Notes under the pieces: generated by a model
Database searches by the model: none
Seen by the model: the letters and a program-made list of their open reading frames with translations, nothing else
Told to the model about the DNA's origin: nothing
Part shown: in pieces, positions 50,525 through 59,677 of the stretch
How the letters are laid out: every line of letters begins with the position of its first letter
Position numbering within the stretch: position 1 is the stretch's first letter
Position numbers and translations under genes: made by a program
Assembly: GCA_002840765.1 (NCBI GenBank)
Contig: PHCE01000010.1
Location: 124,001 to 188,000 of the forward strand
Direction: 5' to 3'
Source: Betaproteobacteria bacterium HGW-Betaproteobacteria-7
GTDB lineage: Bacteria > Pseudomonadota > Gammaproteobacteria > Burkholderiales > Rhodocyclaceae
DNA length: 64,000 bases

Positions 50525-52114
50525 TCAAAAGCCGAAAGCTAACCGATCATAACGGCATACTAGCTTCCGATAGGCCGTTCTGTAGGGTTCCTTTTCGGCC
50601 ACCTGCGAGTTTTCCCGGAGGAAGCTTGCCAACGTGCCAAGGTCAACTTCGGGAGCTGGTTGGTGGGCCAGCATCAGCACCGCTTCTATCGGGCTTGCCG
50701 CTTTCTCGATGATTTCGTTGGTCGTGAGACCGACAAATTCCTTTTTATAGCGAGTGGCGTAGCTGGGCAATGTGTAATCCGCGCCTGATAACTTCCTGAC
50801 GACCTTCTTCGCTCCTTCATATTTGGACTCGTCTAGCTGCTGCTGCGACGTGATGCCAGCAGATCGGAGGTATCTGAATACAGGGATAAATGTTCTATTG
50901 GACCTGCCGTAGCCTGGGAAGGCGGTTTCCAGCAAATCGGTCGCCTGGAACTTTGATTTCTCGAGAAGACAGTCGGTAAAAACCTCTTCTGCGCTAATCC
51001 CTTCGTACCCCTTCTTGGCTAGCGCATCCTGAACATGCTGGGTAACCTTTTCTCCCAGCGCCGCCTGGAATCGAGCCACTCCGACACCCACGACGAACTC
51101 TACCTCGTCGGCTGAATCGATGTCCTCGTAGTCGACAACTGCGATCTTCTTGTCCGTATCGGCAGATGCATGTACAAGTTCATACATTTGCTCCTTGAAG
51201 AAGCGCAGGACGCGCGCCGGTATCTTTCGCTTCGTTCCCCCAAGCGCCGCGTAAACCTGTGAGAAGTCAGAGATCTTCGCAACCGTCATCGTTACACTGA
51301 ATTCAGATGACTGGATCGTTGTCTTCTCAATTGCCGGTTCCTGACCCTCCGCCGCTCTTTGCACGAAGATCAGGTTCTCCTGAAATGCGGCTATCTTGTC
51401 CTGCGTCAAGCACTTTGCGATGGACATGATAATCGCCTTGATGTGAGGATCCGTGATTGAATAACCGATGAATACGATCGGATGCTCTACAAAGATGGTT
51501 ACCAGCTTCGCCGCAAGATACGGGTTCTTATCGGCAAATTCCAGGTAGTCCTCATCTGTAAGAACCAGGGAGCGCGGATCGTCGGCCGAGCCATGTATTT
51601 TGTATATTTCACCGATTGCCTGCGGGTTTGCGAATAGCAACTCCTCCTGGCCCACAAATACCCGATAGTCTGGAAAAAGCTCCTCGAGCAAGAAGTCCCA
51701 GTTCGTGGTGATGATCCCGTCGACTGATATCTCCGACAACGCGGCGATCTCATGTCCGTACTCGGACTTGCGGGCGTCTTCCAGGGAGAAATTGCGAATG
51801 TATCGACATATCTCCACTTTCAGTGCGTCAGACCGCCCTCTCACGACGCCGGCAAATTCGCTCCGACTTACTTCGGTCTCTGGCGCCGACCACCACCATT
51901 CGTTGAAGTCATCTGCCATAAATGATGCAGCAAGCGGCATGGCGCCATTTGCCTTCGCACTGTAATAGCCGAACTCCCTGATGGGACCACAAAAGCGTTG
52001 TAGCAGGCCCGCCCAATCTTCAAGTTTGAGATACCGGCGGGAGAATCCAGAACCTATGAATAGGAAAGGCGCCGCGGGATGCTTGTCCAGCATTTCTTTG
52101 AGTATTTCGTTCAC
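50525..52114 (-). CDS. SIR2-like domain protein, candidate anti-phage NADase
   Basis: A 529-residue protein. The N-terminal SIR2-like Rossmann domain (about 1-300) has FIGSGFSRR (about 19-27), IITTNWDF (about 134-141), the catalytic-type histidine in YKIHGS (about 171-176) and FIGYSITDPH (about 215-224). The C-terminal 230 residues match nothing I know. SIR2-like proteins of this size act in several abortive-infection systems by destroying NAD+. GTG start at 52114 after GGGAGA. Codon use is less GC-rich than the core genome. It stands alone. Confidence 0.82.
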   Translation of the reverse strand: MNEILKEMLDKHPAAPFLFIGSGFSRRYLKLEDWAGLLQRFCGPIREFGYYSAKANGAMPLAASFMADDFNEWWWSAPETEVSRSEFAGVVRGRSDALKVEICRYIRNFSLEDARKSEYGHEIAALSEISVDGIITTNWDFLLEELFPDYRVFVGQEELLFANPQAIGEIYKIHGSADDPRSLVLTDEDYLEFADKNPYLAAKLVTIFVEHPIVFIGYSITDPHIKAIIMSIAKCLTQDKIAAFQENLIFVQRAAEGQEPAIEKTTIQSSEFSVTMTVAKISDFSQVYAALGGTKRKIPARVLRFFKEQMYELVHASADTDKKIAVVDYEDIDSADEVEFVVGVGVARFQAALGEKVTQHVQDALAKKGYEGISAEEVFTDCLLEKSKFQATDLLETAFPGYGRSNRTFIPVFRYLRSAGITSQQQLDESKYEGAKKVVRKLSGADYTLPSYATRYKKEFVGLTTNEIIEKAASPIEAVLMLAHQPAPEVDLGTLASFLRENSQVAEKEPYRTAYRKLVCRYDRLAFGF

Positions 52115-52323
52115 ACATGTCTCCCGTGGTTTATCTAAACGGGTATGTTATTGTAATTTGTGAAGAATTGAATCGGATATGCACGGCGTAGCAGCATCTC
52201 TCGTTTTTGCATTGGTGCCGTTCTACGCCAATGGCGAAAGCGGCCATTGCCATCAGTGGCTGAGCAGCGGGTAACTGGCTAATACCTGCCCGACTCCCAC
52301 CTTAGGTCCAAGGTCAGCTTTGG

Positions 52324-52736
52324 CCGATTATGTAGATGCCCCGATTATGTTGAGCCATGGCCAGTGTCGCGCGCCAACCGCCCGCCTGGAGCGGCAGGCG
52401 CCGATTTTGAGCTCCACATAATTTGAGCGTTGGTGAGGAAGTCGATCAACCAGACATGTGCCGTGAGGCCGCGCATGTCACGCAGGTTGTCGTTGTAACG
52501 ACACAGTTCGTCGGCAACGTGGTCGGGGATTCTGGCAGGTTCGTGCGCAAGCTGGGTACTCCGGGAAGGTGAGGCTGACGGCACGACCGTCTCTTGCCGA
52601 GCAAATTCCACCTCAGGAGAACGCTCAAATTATGTCGACCTCAGCGAGACCAGCACCGCTCGAAAGTCGCATCCGGCCTGAATTCCGCCAATCGGCGCCC
52701 AGACACTCTACATAATCGGGAGCTCTACATAATCGG
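52324..52736. repeat. Nested inverted-repeat element (about 413 bp)
   Basis: The left end has CCGATTATGT twice, at 52324 and 52341. The right end has the complement, CTACATAATCGG, at 52708 and 52725. Both pairs are offset by exactly 17 bp. Inside, ACATAATTTGAGCGT (52416-52430) is matched by the perfect complement ACGCTCAAATTATGT (52621-52635). The enclosed minus-strand frame (LCRYNDNLRDMRGL) faintly resembles the N-terminus of a tyrosine recombinase. It looks like a small non-autonomous or decayed mobile element. 52115-52323 shows no gene. Confidence 0.65.
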
Positions 52737-52764
52737 CCTTATGTTGAGCTCCACATAAGGCCGA
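52733..52764. repeat. Large palindrome at the right edge of the element
   Basis: TCGGCCTTATGT (52733-52744) and ACATAAGGCCGA (52753-52764) are perfect 12-base arms around TGAGCTCC, whose core GAGCTC is itself palindromic. It shares the ATTATGT/ACATAA words of the adjacent repeats. It may be a recombination or crossover site. Confidence 0.7.
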
Positions 52765-52784
52765 ACTGCGGAAGGTCCAAAAGC

Positions 52785-52812
52785 ACAAAGCCCGGCAAAT
52801 GCCGGGCTTTGT
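52785..52812. terminator. Intrinsic terminator of amt
   Basis: ACAAAGCCCGGCA (52785-52797) and TGCCGGGCTTTGT (52800-52812) are perfect 13-base arms around a 2-base centre, with short A/T runs inside the arms. It lies 62 bp past the amt stop and could work in both directions. Confidence 0.8.
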
Positions 52813-52874
52813 TCATCTACTGTCCGACAGACTTTATTCTCGCCCGACAGACTTAATTGTTTCCTATCACCGCC

Positions 52875-54077
52875 TCACCAGTTCGGATCGCCCTCCGGCG
52901 TGGCGGTGATCTTGTGGATACTGAGGTCGGCGCCCCGGTATTCCTCTTCCTGATCCAGGCGCAGGCCGAGGGTGGCTTTCAGCACGCCGTAGACGAGCAG
53001 GCTGCCGAGCAGTGCGACGACGATGGCGAGGCCGGTCATCACCAGTTGCGACATCAGCGAGACGCCGCCGGCGCCGCCCAGGGCCTGGCTGCCGAAGATG
53101 CCGGCAGCGATGCCGCCCCAGGCGCCGCACAGACCATGCAGCGGCCAGACGCCGAGCACATCGTCAATCTTCCAGCGATTCTGGGTCAGCGTGAACATGA
53201 AGACGAACAGGCCACCGGCAACGGCACCGACAACCAGCGCGCCCATCGGGTGCATCAAATCGGAACCGGCACAAACGGCGACCAGGCCGGCGAGCGGGCC
53301 GTTATGCACGAAGCCCGGGTCGTTCTTGCCGATGACCAGCGCCGCCAGCGTGCCGCCGACCATGGCCATCAGCGAGTTGATGGCGACCAGGCCGGAGATG
53401 TTTTCCAGGGTCTGGGCGCTCATCACGTTGAAGCCGAACCAGCCGACGGTCAGAATCCAGGCGCCGAGTGCCAGGAAAGGAATCGATGACGGCGGGTGGG
53501 CGGACATGCGGCCATCCTTGGTGTAGCGGCCGTAGCGGGCGCCGAGCAGGAGCACGGCGGGCAGCGCGATCCAGCCGCCCATGGCATGAACGACAACGGA
53601 GCCGGCGAAGTCATGGAATTCGGCACCGAAGGTCGCCAGCAGCCAGGCCTGGATGCCGAAGGCCTTGTTCCAGGCGATGCCTTCGAAGAAGGGATAGATG
53701 AAGCCGACGATCATGAAGGTGGCGATCAGTTGCGGATTGAAGCGGGCGCGCTCGGCGATGCCGCCGGAGACGATGGCCGGAATGGCGGCAGCGAAGGTGA
53801 GCAGGAAGAAGAACTTGGTCAGCTCGTAGCCGTTCTTGGCAACCAGCGTCTCGACACCGGAAAAGAAATTGACGCCGTAGGCGATGGTGTAGCCGATGAA
53901 GAAGTAGGCGACCGTGGACACGCCGAAGTCGGTCAGGATCTTGACCAGGGCGTTGACCTGGTTCTTCTTGCGGACGGTGCCAAGCTCAAGAAAAGCGAAG
54001 CCCGCATGCATGGCCAGCACCATGATGGCGCCAAGCAGGATGAAGAGCACGTTGCTACTGGATTGATACGTTTCCAT
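52875..54077 (-). CDS. amt: Ammonium transporter (Amt)
   Basis: A 400-residue inner-membrane channel for NH4+/NH3. It has 11 predicted helices and the Amt motifs DFAGSVVVHAMGGW (about 157-170, with the Asp of the S1 site and the first pore His) and PLHGLCGAWGG (about 312-322, with the second pore His). The start at 54077 gives the typical extracellular N-terminus METYQSSSN. No glnK lies beside it, which is unusual for nitrogen-regulated amt. Promoter elements upstream suggest NtrC control. Confidence 0.95.
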   Translation of the reverse strand: METYQSSSNVLFILLGAIMVLAMHAGFAFLELGTVRKKNQVNALVKILTDFGVSTVAYFFIGYTIAYGVNFFSGVETLVAKNGYELTKFFFLLTFAAAIPAIVSGGIAERARFNPQLIATFMIVGFIYPFFEGIAWNKAFGIQAWLLATFGAEFHDFAGSVVVHAMGGWIALPAVLLLGARYGRYTKDGRMSAHPPSSIPFLALGAWILTVGWFGFNVMSAQTLENISGLVAINSLMAMVGGTLAALVIGKNDPGFVHNGPLAGLVAVCAGSDLMHPMGALVVGAVAGGLFVFMFTLTQNRWKIDDVLGVWPLHGLCGAWGGIAAGIFGSQALGGAGGVSLMSQLVMTGLAIVVALLGSLLVYGVLKATLGLRLDQEEEYRGADLSIHKITATPEGDPNW

Positions 54078-54108
54078 GTTACCCCCGGACAAAGAATCCG
54101 GATTGGAA

Positions 54109-54124
54109 AGCAAGCACCATTCCA
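54109..54124 (-). promoter_or_regulatory. Sigma-54 promoter candidate for amt
   Basis: On the minus strand TGGAATGGTGCTTGCT has the GG and GC elements exactly 10 bases apart and the TTGC of the -12 box. The -24 box is weaker than the TGGCAC consensus. It lies 32 bp upstream of the amt start. Confidence 0.55.
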
Positions 54125-54178
54125 GTGCATATAACGTGTTACAAATCAGTGCATTAGATTTTTACGGGCGAGCCGTTA

Positions 54179-54195
54179 CGCACTGATCAAGTGCG
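54179..54195. promoter_or_regulatory. NtrC-type enhancer site candidate
   Basis: CGCACTGATCAAGTGCG is a perfect 17-bp palindrome fitting the NtrC pattern GCACY-N5-RGTGC. It is centred about 70 bp upstream of the -24/-12 element, a normal enhancer distance. Confidence 0.55.
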
Positions 54196-54233
54196 TTTCT
54201 GCAAAACGCGCCCGCTGGCGGTGCATCGATTCT

Positions 54234-55444
54234 TCATATCGGGGCAGCCTCCGCTGGCAGCAGCACCCACATGCGGCCGTTCTGCTTCATTCGCCCGGCC
54301 TGCTCGCCGGCCGCCTTGCCGAAGCCCCAGAAAAAGTCGGCGCGTACGGCGCCCTTGATCGCGCCGCCAGTGTCCTGAGCCATGACCAGGCGATTCAGCG
54401 GTTGCGCCGAATTGGGGCGCGTCGTCGCCAGGAATACCGGCGCCCCGAGCGGTACCGAGCGCGGGTCGACAGCGATGGTGCGTTCGGCAATCAGCGGCAC
54501 GCCGAGGGCGCCAATCGGGCCGTCATTGTTATCCGGCATTTCGCGGAAGAAGACATAGCTCGGGTTGGCGTTGAGCAGTTCGTCGAGGCGCGCCGGATTG
54601 GCCCGCGCCCAGGCCTGGATGCCCTGCATCGAGGCTTCTTCCAGTTTCAGTTCGCCGCGGGCGACGAGCAGGCGGCCGATCGACTGGTAGGAATGGCCGT
54701 TTTGGTCGGCGTAGTTGAGACGCACGGTGCTGCCGTCCTGCAGGCGCACGCGGCCGGAGCCCTGGACCTGCAGGAAGAAGAGTTCGACGGCATCGTCTAC
54801 ATAGAGCAGCGTGCGGGCAGGCAATGCCTCACCACGGCTGCCGATTTCAGCCCGAGTCCAGTAGGGAACGACGCGCTTGCCTTCGAGACGGCCGCGCACG
54901 CGCTTGTCCTTCAACTCGGGGAAGACGGCGGAGAGATCGATGGTCAGCAGGTCATCGGGGACGCCGAGAACGGCCTGCTCGAAGCCGCGGGTACGGTTGC
55001 GGCTGCCTTGCAGCAGCGGTTCGTAATAGCCGGTGACCATGCCACTGGTGCTGCCGTCGGCGGCGATGATGGCATGCGGCTGGAAGTTGTTCTCGAAGAA
55101 GGCGCGCGCATCATGCCCCGACTGGCCGTCAGCGGCACGCGCCAGGTCGCAGACGCGCTTCCATTCGCCGCCATAGACGCGACCCGGGAGCGCAGGAAGG
55201 CCGGCCAGGCGGCGGCCACGTCATCGTCGGTCCAGCCTGGCAGATCGCTCCAGGCGGCCGGCTGCAGGGTGCGCGAGAACGGCGGCGGCGTGGTTGGCGC
55301 CGGTGTTGCAGCCGGCGGCGGACAAGTTGGGCAGGCGGCGCACGGCGGGCAGGCCGGGGCCGGCTCAGCGGGGCCGAAACCGAGGTTGGCGCAGCCGGCG
55401 AGCAGCAGCGAGGAAAGGGCAAGGATGGCTTGTATTCTGGTCAT
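54234..55444 (-). pseudogene. mltA: Membrane-bound lytic transglycosylase A, frameshifted
   Basis: From ATG 55444 one frame gives a lipoprotein signal (LALSSLLLAGC), a Cys/Pro-rich linker and WTDDDVAAAWPAFLRS, the MltA N-terminus. Near 55160-55190 homology moves to the -1 frame, which continues as GEWKRVCDLARAADGQSG through VTGYYEPLL to the 3D-type catalytic end MAQDTGGAIKGAVRADFF. The part from 54234 therefore encodes nearly all of the catalytic fold but no signal. Either the gene is inactive, or one base was lost in sequencing. It would cleave peptidoglycan between MurNAc and GlcNAc. Confidence 0.8.
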
Positions 55445-55489
55445 GGCTTTCGATAGAGTGCGTAGCTTCGCCCGGAGTATACCTGCCTG

Positions 55490-56383
55490 ATGTCCGACAC
55501 CCTTCCGCTTGAACGCCTGCTCGCCCGCGCCGAAGCCGTCCTCGGCCGGCTTGAATCGATGCTGCCCGTCCCGCCCCCGCCGCCCGACTGGCAAGCCGCC
55601 ATCGCCTTCCGCTGGCGCAAGAACCAGGGCCGCGGCTGGTTGCAGGCGATACGTCACCCGCACCCGATCCGTCTGGCCGACCTGGAAAACATCGACGACC
55701 AGAAGGAACGCATCACCGTCAACACGCGCCAGTTCATCACCGGCAAGCCGGCCAACAACGTGCTGCTGACCGGCGCCCGTGGCTGTGGCAAGTCGTCGCT
55801 GGTCAAGGCCGTGCTCAACGAATACGCCGGCAAGGGCCTGCGCCTGATCGAGGTGGACAAGGAGGATCTGATCGATCTGGCCGACATCGTCGATCTGCTC
55901 GAATGCCGCCCGGAACGCTTCATCATCTTCTGCGACGACCTCTCCTTCGAGGCCGGCGAGACGGCGTACAAGGCGCTGAAGTCGGTGCTCGACGGCTCGG
56001 TCGCGGCGCCACCGGACAATGTGCTGATCTATGCCACCTCCAATCGCCGTCACCTGATGCCCGAGTATTTCTCGGAGAACCTGGAGACCAAGCGCGTCGA
56101 TGACGAGATCCATCCGGGCGAGACGACCGAGGAGAAGATCTCGCTGTCGGAACGCTTCGGCCTGTGGATTTCCTTCTACCCGTTCAGCCAGGACGATTAC
56201 CTCGACATCACCCGCCACTGGCTGCGCCACTTCGGCGTGGACGAGGCAAGCATCGCTACCAATGAGCGCGAGGCGCTGAACTGGGCGCTCAGCCGCGGCT
56301 CGCGTTCGGGCCGCGTGGCCTGGCAGTTCGCCCGCGATCTGGCCGGGCGGCAGAAGAAGCCATCAGCAAAGAAAAAGTCGTGA
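55490..56383 (+). CDS. DUF815-family ATPase
   Basis: A 297-residue AAA+-like cytosolic protein. It has Walker A GARGCGKSSLVKA (about 95-107), Walker B FIIFCDDLSF (about 144-153) and a sensor segment LIYATSNRRHLMPEYF (about 180-195). The canonical family Walker A is GARGTGKS, so Cys replaces Thr. Function unknown. It is divergent from mltA by 45 bp and overlaps mutT/thiE by 4 nt. Confidence 0.9.
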   Translation: MSDTLPLERLLARAEAVLGRLESMLPVPPPPPDWQAAIAFRWRKNQGRGWLQAIRHPHPIRLADLENIDDQKERITVNTRQFITGKPANNVLLTGARGCGKSSLVKAVLNEYAGKGLRLIEVDKEDLIDLADIVDLLECRPERFIIFCDDLSFEAGETAYKALKSVLDGSVAAPPDNVLIYATSNRRHLMPEYFSENLETKRVDDEIHPGETTEEKISLSERFGLWISFYPFSQDDYLDITRHWLRHFGVDEASIATNEREALNWALSRGSRSGRVAWQFARDLAGRQKKPSAKKKS

Positions 56384-57324
56384 GCGCCGTTGTCGAAGTT
56401 GCCGCCGCCGTCATGCTACGCGCCGACGGCCGCGAATTCCTGCTCGCCCAGCGGCCGGAGGGCAAGGTTTACGCCGGCTACTGGGAATTCCCCGGCGGCA
56501 AGGTCGAGCCGGGCGAAACGGTACGTGCAGCCCTGGTACGCGAGCTGCAGGAGGAACTCGGCATCACCGTCACCGCCTGCTCGCCGTGGCTGACCCGGCA
56601 ATTCACCTATCCGCATGCGACGGTACGCCTCAATTTCTGGCGCGTTACCGCCTGGGACGGCGAAATCGGCATCACCGCCCCGCTCGAGCATTCGGCTTTT
56701 GATTGGCTGACCGGCGGCGAAGCGCCGCACGTTGAACCGATCCTGCCGGCCAATGCGCCGATCCTGAAAGCGCTGAGCCTGCCGACGACGATGGCCATCA
56801 CCATGGCCGAAAGCGAAGGCGTCGAACGCCAGCTGGGGCGCCTGGAAGCAGCGTTGGCCGACGGTCTGCGCCTGGTCCAGCTGCGCGACAAGGGGCTGCC
56901 GCCGGCGCAGCGCCTGCGGTTCGCCGAAGTGGTGGTGCGACTGGCCCACGATGCCGGCGCTCTGGTCGTCATCAACGACGATGCCGAAATCGCCCGTCGT
57001 GTCGGTGCCGATGGCCTGCATCTGTCTTCGGGCGCGCTTGCCGCCTGTGCCGCCCGGCCGGATTTCGCCTGGGTCGGCGCCTCCTGCCACACGGCCGGCG
57101 AAATCGCCCGCGCTGGCGAGTTGCAGCTGGACTATGCGCTGCTCAGCCCGGTTCTACCGACGCCGACGCATCCGGAAAATCCTGGCTTGGGCTGGGCGGA
57201 ATTCAGCCAGCGTATTTCCGGCAACACGCTGCCGGTGCTCGCTCTCGGGGGGATGAAGAATGAAATGCTGGCCGGCGCCCAGGACGCTGGCGCCCACGGC
57301 ATCGCGCTGATGCGCGGCTGGTAA
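56380..57324 (+). CDS. Nudix hydrolase fused to a thiamine-phosphate-synthase-like domain
   Basis: A 314-residue fusion. The N-terminal MutT-type Nudix domain (about 1-130) has the full Nudix box GGKVEPGETVRAALVRELQEE (split at about 39-59) and should remove 8-oxo-dGTP. The C-terminal TIM-barrel domain (about 135-314) resembles ThiE: LRLVQLRDKGL (about 163-173), VVINDDAEIARRVGADGLHL (about 193-212) and VLALGGM (about 286-292). This fusion is known in beta- and gammaproteobacteria; whether the ThiE part makes thiamine phosphate is unproven. GTG start. Confidence 0.9.
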   Translation: MSAVVEVAAAVMLRADGREFLLAQRPEGKVYAGYWEFPGGKVEPGETVRAALVRELQEELGITVTACSPWLTRQFTYPHATVRLNFWRVTAWDGEIGITAPLEHSAFDWLTGGEAPHVEPILPANAPILKALSLPTTMAITMAESEGVERQLGRLEAALADGLRLVQLRDKGLPPAQRLRFAEVVVRLAHDAGALVVINDDAEIARRVGADGLHLSSGALAACAARPDFAWVGASCHTAGEIARAGELQLDYALLSPVLPTPTHPENPGLGWAEFSQRISGNTLPVLALGGMKNEMLAGAQDAGAHGIALMRGW

Positions 57325-57325
57325 C

Positions 57326-57526
57326 TCAGGAACTCGGCTGGTCGGGCAGTTCGCCGTCGAATTCGGACGGTGCAGCCTGCACCGGGATGCGATAGGAATC
57401 GCTGGCCCAGGCGCCTAGATCAATCTGCTTGCAGCGTTCGGAACAGAACGGGCGCCACGGATTTTCCGGAGACCAGATCGATTCTCCGCCGCATTGCGGG
57501 CAGCGCACCTTGCGCACTGGCTTCAT
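57326..57526 (-). CDS. yacG: DNA gyrase inhibitor YacG
   Basis: A 66-residue zinc-binding protein with CPQCGG (about 9-14) and [16 protein letters not shown] (about 26-41), the four-cysteine site and helix of YacG. YacG binds GyrB and lowers gyrase activity. Its ATG overlaps the zapD TGA by one base (TGATG). Convergent with mutT/thiE with a 1-bp gap. Confidence 0.93.
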   Translation of the reverse strand: MKPVRKVRCPQCGGESIWSPENPWRPFCSERCKQIDLGAWASDSYRIPVQAAPSEFDGELPDQPSS

Positions 57527-58284
57527 CAGAGATTGCAGAAAGTCAGGTCGAAGGGAATGTCGCCTTCGCAGTTGCGCGCCTTGAGTTCACCGCGCGGCGG
57601 CTTGGTGAAGCGAATATTGAGGAAGTACTTGTTGGCGCTGACTTCCGGAATCGCCGGCTGCTCGTCATCGACGGAAATGCGCACCATCTGCGCGGCGGTG
57701 CCGCCGAGGTTGAGCTGGAACTGGGCGGCGGTCGCCGTGTAGGTCTTCGGCCGGCCGCTGGAACGCAGCAGGCGCAGGACGATGGCGGCGGCATCGCGCA
57801 TCGGGGTCATCGGTTGGGTCCAGCCACTGAGTGCTTCGCGCCGAACCTCGGGGTCACGGTGCAACCACCAGTGGTAGGACGGCAGGTCGAATTCACAGAC
57901 GCCGCCGGGAATCGCCGCCCGGCTCTTGATGCCCATCAGCCAGTCGTTGTCACGCAGGTACTGGCCAATCTTGCCAGTCATGCCGAGCAGCGCGGCAGAG
58001 GATTGTTCGATTTCGTACAAAGCGCCGGACAGCGCTTCTTCGGAAATGTCGGGATTGTTGCGGTAGGCCAGCAGCGTCTGGCGCTGGCGTTCCAGTTCCT
58101 GGATGAGGTCCATCTTGAGGTCGGCGCGACCGGCGACTTCCAGGATTTCAAAGAGGGTGACGAGCGCCGTATGGTGCTCGAGAGAACCTTCGCATTGCGC
58201 GAAGTACACCGTTTTTTCGAACAGGTCCTCCAGACGCAGTAGCGTGCGGATGCGTTCGTTAAACGGGTACTCGTAGGTAATCAC
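57526..58284 (-). CDS. zapD: Cell-division protein ZapD
   Basis: A 252-residue cytosolic protein that cross-links FtsZ filaments. It opens with [21 protein letters not shown] and contains [14 protein letters not shown] (about 147-160) and [14 protein letters not shown] near the end, all typical of ZapD (YacF). GTG start at 58284, chosen because the conserved N-terminus begins there. The position coaE-zapD-yacG is widely conserved in proteobacteria. Confidence 0.93.
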   Translation of the reverse strand: MITYEYPFNERIRTLLRLEDLFEKTVYFAQCEGSLEHHTALVTLFEILEVAGRADLKMDLIQELERQRQTLLAYRNNPDISEEALSGALYEIEQSSAALLGMTGKIGQYLRDNDWLMGIKSRAAIPGGVCEFDLPSYHWWLHRDPEVRREALSGWTQPMTPMRDAAAIVLRLLRSSGRPKTYTATAAQFQLNLGGTAAQMVRISVDDEQPAIPEVSANKYFLNIRFTKPPRGELKARNCEGDIPFDLTFCNL

Positions 58285-58343
58285 GCAGCGGTGTCCGGGA
58301 AAACGGAAAATTTTTCGAATTTTGAAGCATTTGCATGCAAATC

Positions 58344-58967
58344 TCAACAGCTTGCTTTAGGTATCTCGGCTAAAAGTGCTAGATATTTTTCGTGCAGGGC
58401 GTTAACCCGCTGTTCAAGAGTCGCCAGATCGCTGTCGTTGGCGATGATGTCATCGGCCGCCGCCAGTCGCTGCTGACGGGTTGCCTGGGCGGCCATGATG
58501 GCCCGCACCTCGGCGGCCGACAGGCCGTTGCGCGCCATGACCCGGGCGATCTGCAGTTCTTCCGGGCAATCGACGACGAGGATACGGTTGCAGCGCTGGC
58601 GAAAACTGCCCGACTCGATGAGCAGCGGCACGGCCAGGATGACGTAGGGCGCCGCGGCGGCCCGACAGCGGTCATCGGCCAGGTGGCGAATCAGCGGATG
58701 GAGGATGGCTTCCAGTTGCTGCCGCTCTTCCGGCGCGGCAAAAACCCGTTGGCGCATGGCTGACCGGTCGAGCGCGCCTTGTCCATCGGCAATGCCCGGC
58801 CCGAAGGCGGCGATCAGTTCCGCCATCGCGCCGCCACCCGGACCGGTCAGTTCGTGGGCGATGGCGTCGGTATCCACCAGCGCCGCCCCACATTCGACAA
58901 AGAGATCGGCCACGCGGCTTTTGCCACTGCCGATGCCGCCGGTCAGGCCGACGACAAAATCGCTCAC
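58344..58967 (-). CDS. coaE: Dephospho-CoA kinase
   Basis: The last step of CoA synthesis, phosphorylating dephospho-CoA. The 207-residue P-loop kinase has GLTGGIGSGKS (about 7-17), VDTDAIAHEL (about 32-41) and the lid/CoA segment HPLIR (about 87-91) and VPLLIESG (about 110-117). GTG start at 58967 overlaps the upstream TGA (GTGA). Confidence 0.95.
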   Translation of the reverse strand: MSDFVVGLTGGIGSGKSRVADLFVECGAALVDTDAIAHELTGPGGGAMAELIAAFGPGIADGQGALDRSAMRQRVFAAPEERQQLEAILHPLIRHLADDRCRAAAAPYVILAVPLLIESGSFRQRCNRILVVDCPEELQIARVMARNGLSAAEVRAIMAAQATRQQRLAAADDIIANDSDLATLEQRVNALHEKYLALLAEIPKASC

Positions 58968-59674
58968 GGGCAATCCCTGGCCGCCGGCTTGGCCAGATTG
59001 CCGTTCAACGCAGCGATCAGGGCTGCCTGGCCGGCGGCAGGCCCTTCGCCTTGCAGGCTGATCGTGCCGTCCTTGCCCGGACGCGGCATCAGGCGGGCGG
59101 ACCGCACGCCCTTGGCCCTCAGTTCGGCCAGTCGGTCCGCCCCGCCCTTCTCGGCCGAGAAAACGCCAAGCGAGATGGCGAAGCGGTTGGGACCGTCCTG
59201 GATGATGAAATAGTCGGTGACGCCTAGCTGGCGCAGCTCGGCGGCCTTCTTCTCGGCTTCCGCCTTGGTCGCCTGCGGTGTGATGTAAATCCACCAGCCG
59301 CCGCTCTCGCCAGCCTCCAGCCGACGGTTGATGCGAAAATCCGGAAAGCGGCTGGTAACCAGGCTGGTCAGGCGGTCGGCATCGCTTGCCGACAGGTTGT
59401 TCCAGGCCAGGCAGACCTTGCCCTCGCCATTGCCGGCAAGTTCGCCAGCGGGCTGCAGCACCACCGGCTCGCTGGCTGCTGGTGCGCTTTCCTGCTCACC
59501 AGCCGTCCCCGACAGGGGCGGCTCGCGGTCACGCGAGACGATGCGGATGCGCTCGGGCTGGATCTGGTTGGTGACGCGGGCGGCATCCGGATTTTCCGGT
59601 TGACCGAGATAGCCCTCAGCGTAGGCATAAAACAGCAGATTGCCGAGAATGAGCAGAAAGACGAAGGCTTTCAT
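58964..59674 (-). CDS. SPOR-domain membrane protein
   Basis: A 236-residue protein with one N-terminal helix (about 3-20), a disordered Pro/Glu/Ala-rich linker and a C-terminal SPOR-like domain (about 120-205, with WWIYITPQATKAEAEKKAAEL and FAISLGVFSAEKGGADRLAEL). SPOR domains bind denuded septal peptidoglycan, which fits a cell-division role beside zapD. It is coupled to coaE by a 4-nt overlap. Confidence 0.85.
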   Translation of the reverse strand: MKAFVFLLILGNLLFYAYAEGYLGQPENPDAARVTNQIQPERIRIVSRDREPPLSGTAGEQESAPAASEPVVLQPAGELAGNGEGKVCLAWNNLSASDADRLTSLVTSRFPDFRINRRLEAGESGGWWIYITPQATKAEAEKKAAELRQLGVTDYFIIQDGPNRFAISLGVFSAEKGGADRLAELRAKGVRSARLMPRPGKDGTISLQGEGPAAGQAALIAALNGNLAKPAARDCP

Positions 59675-59677
59675 GAA

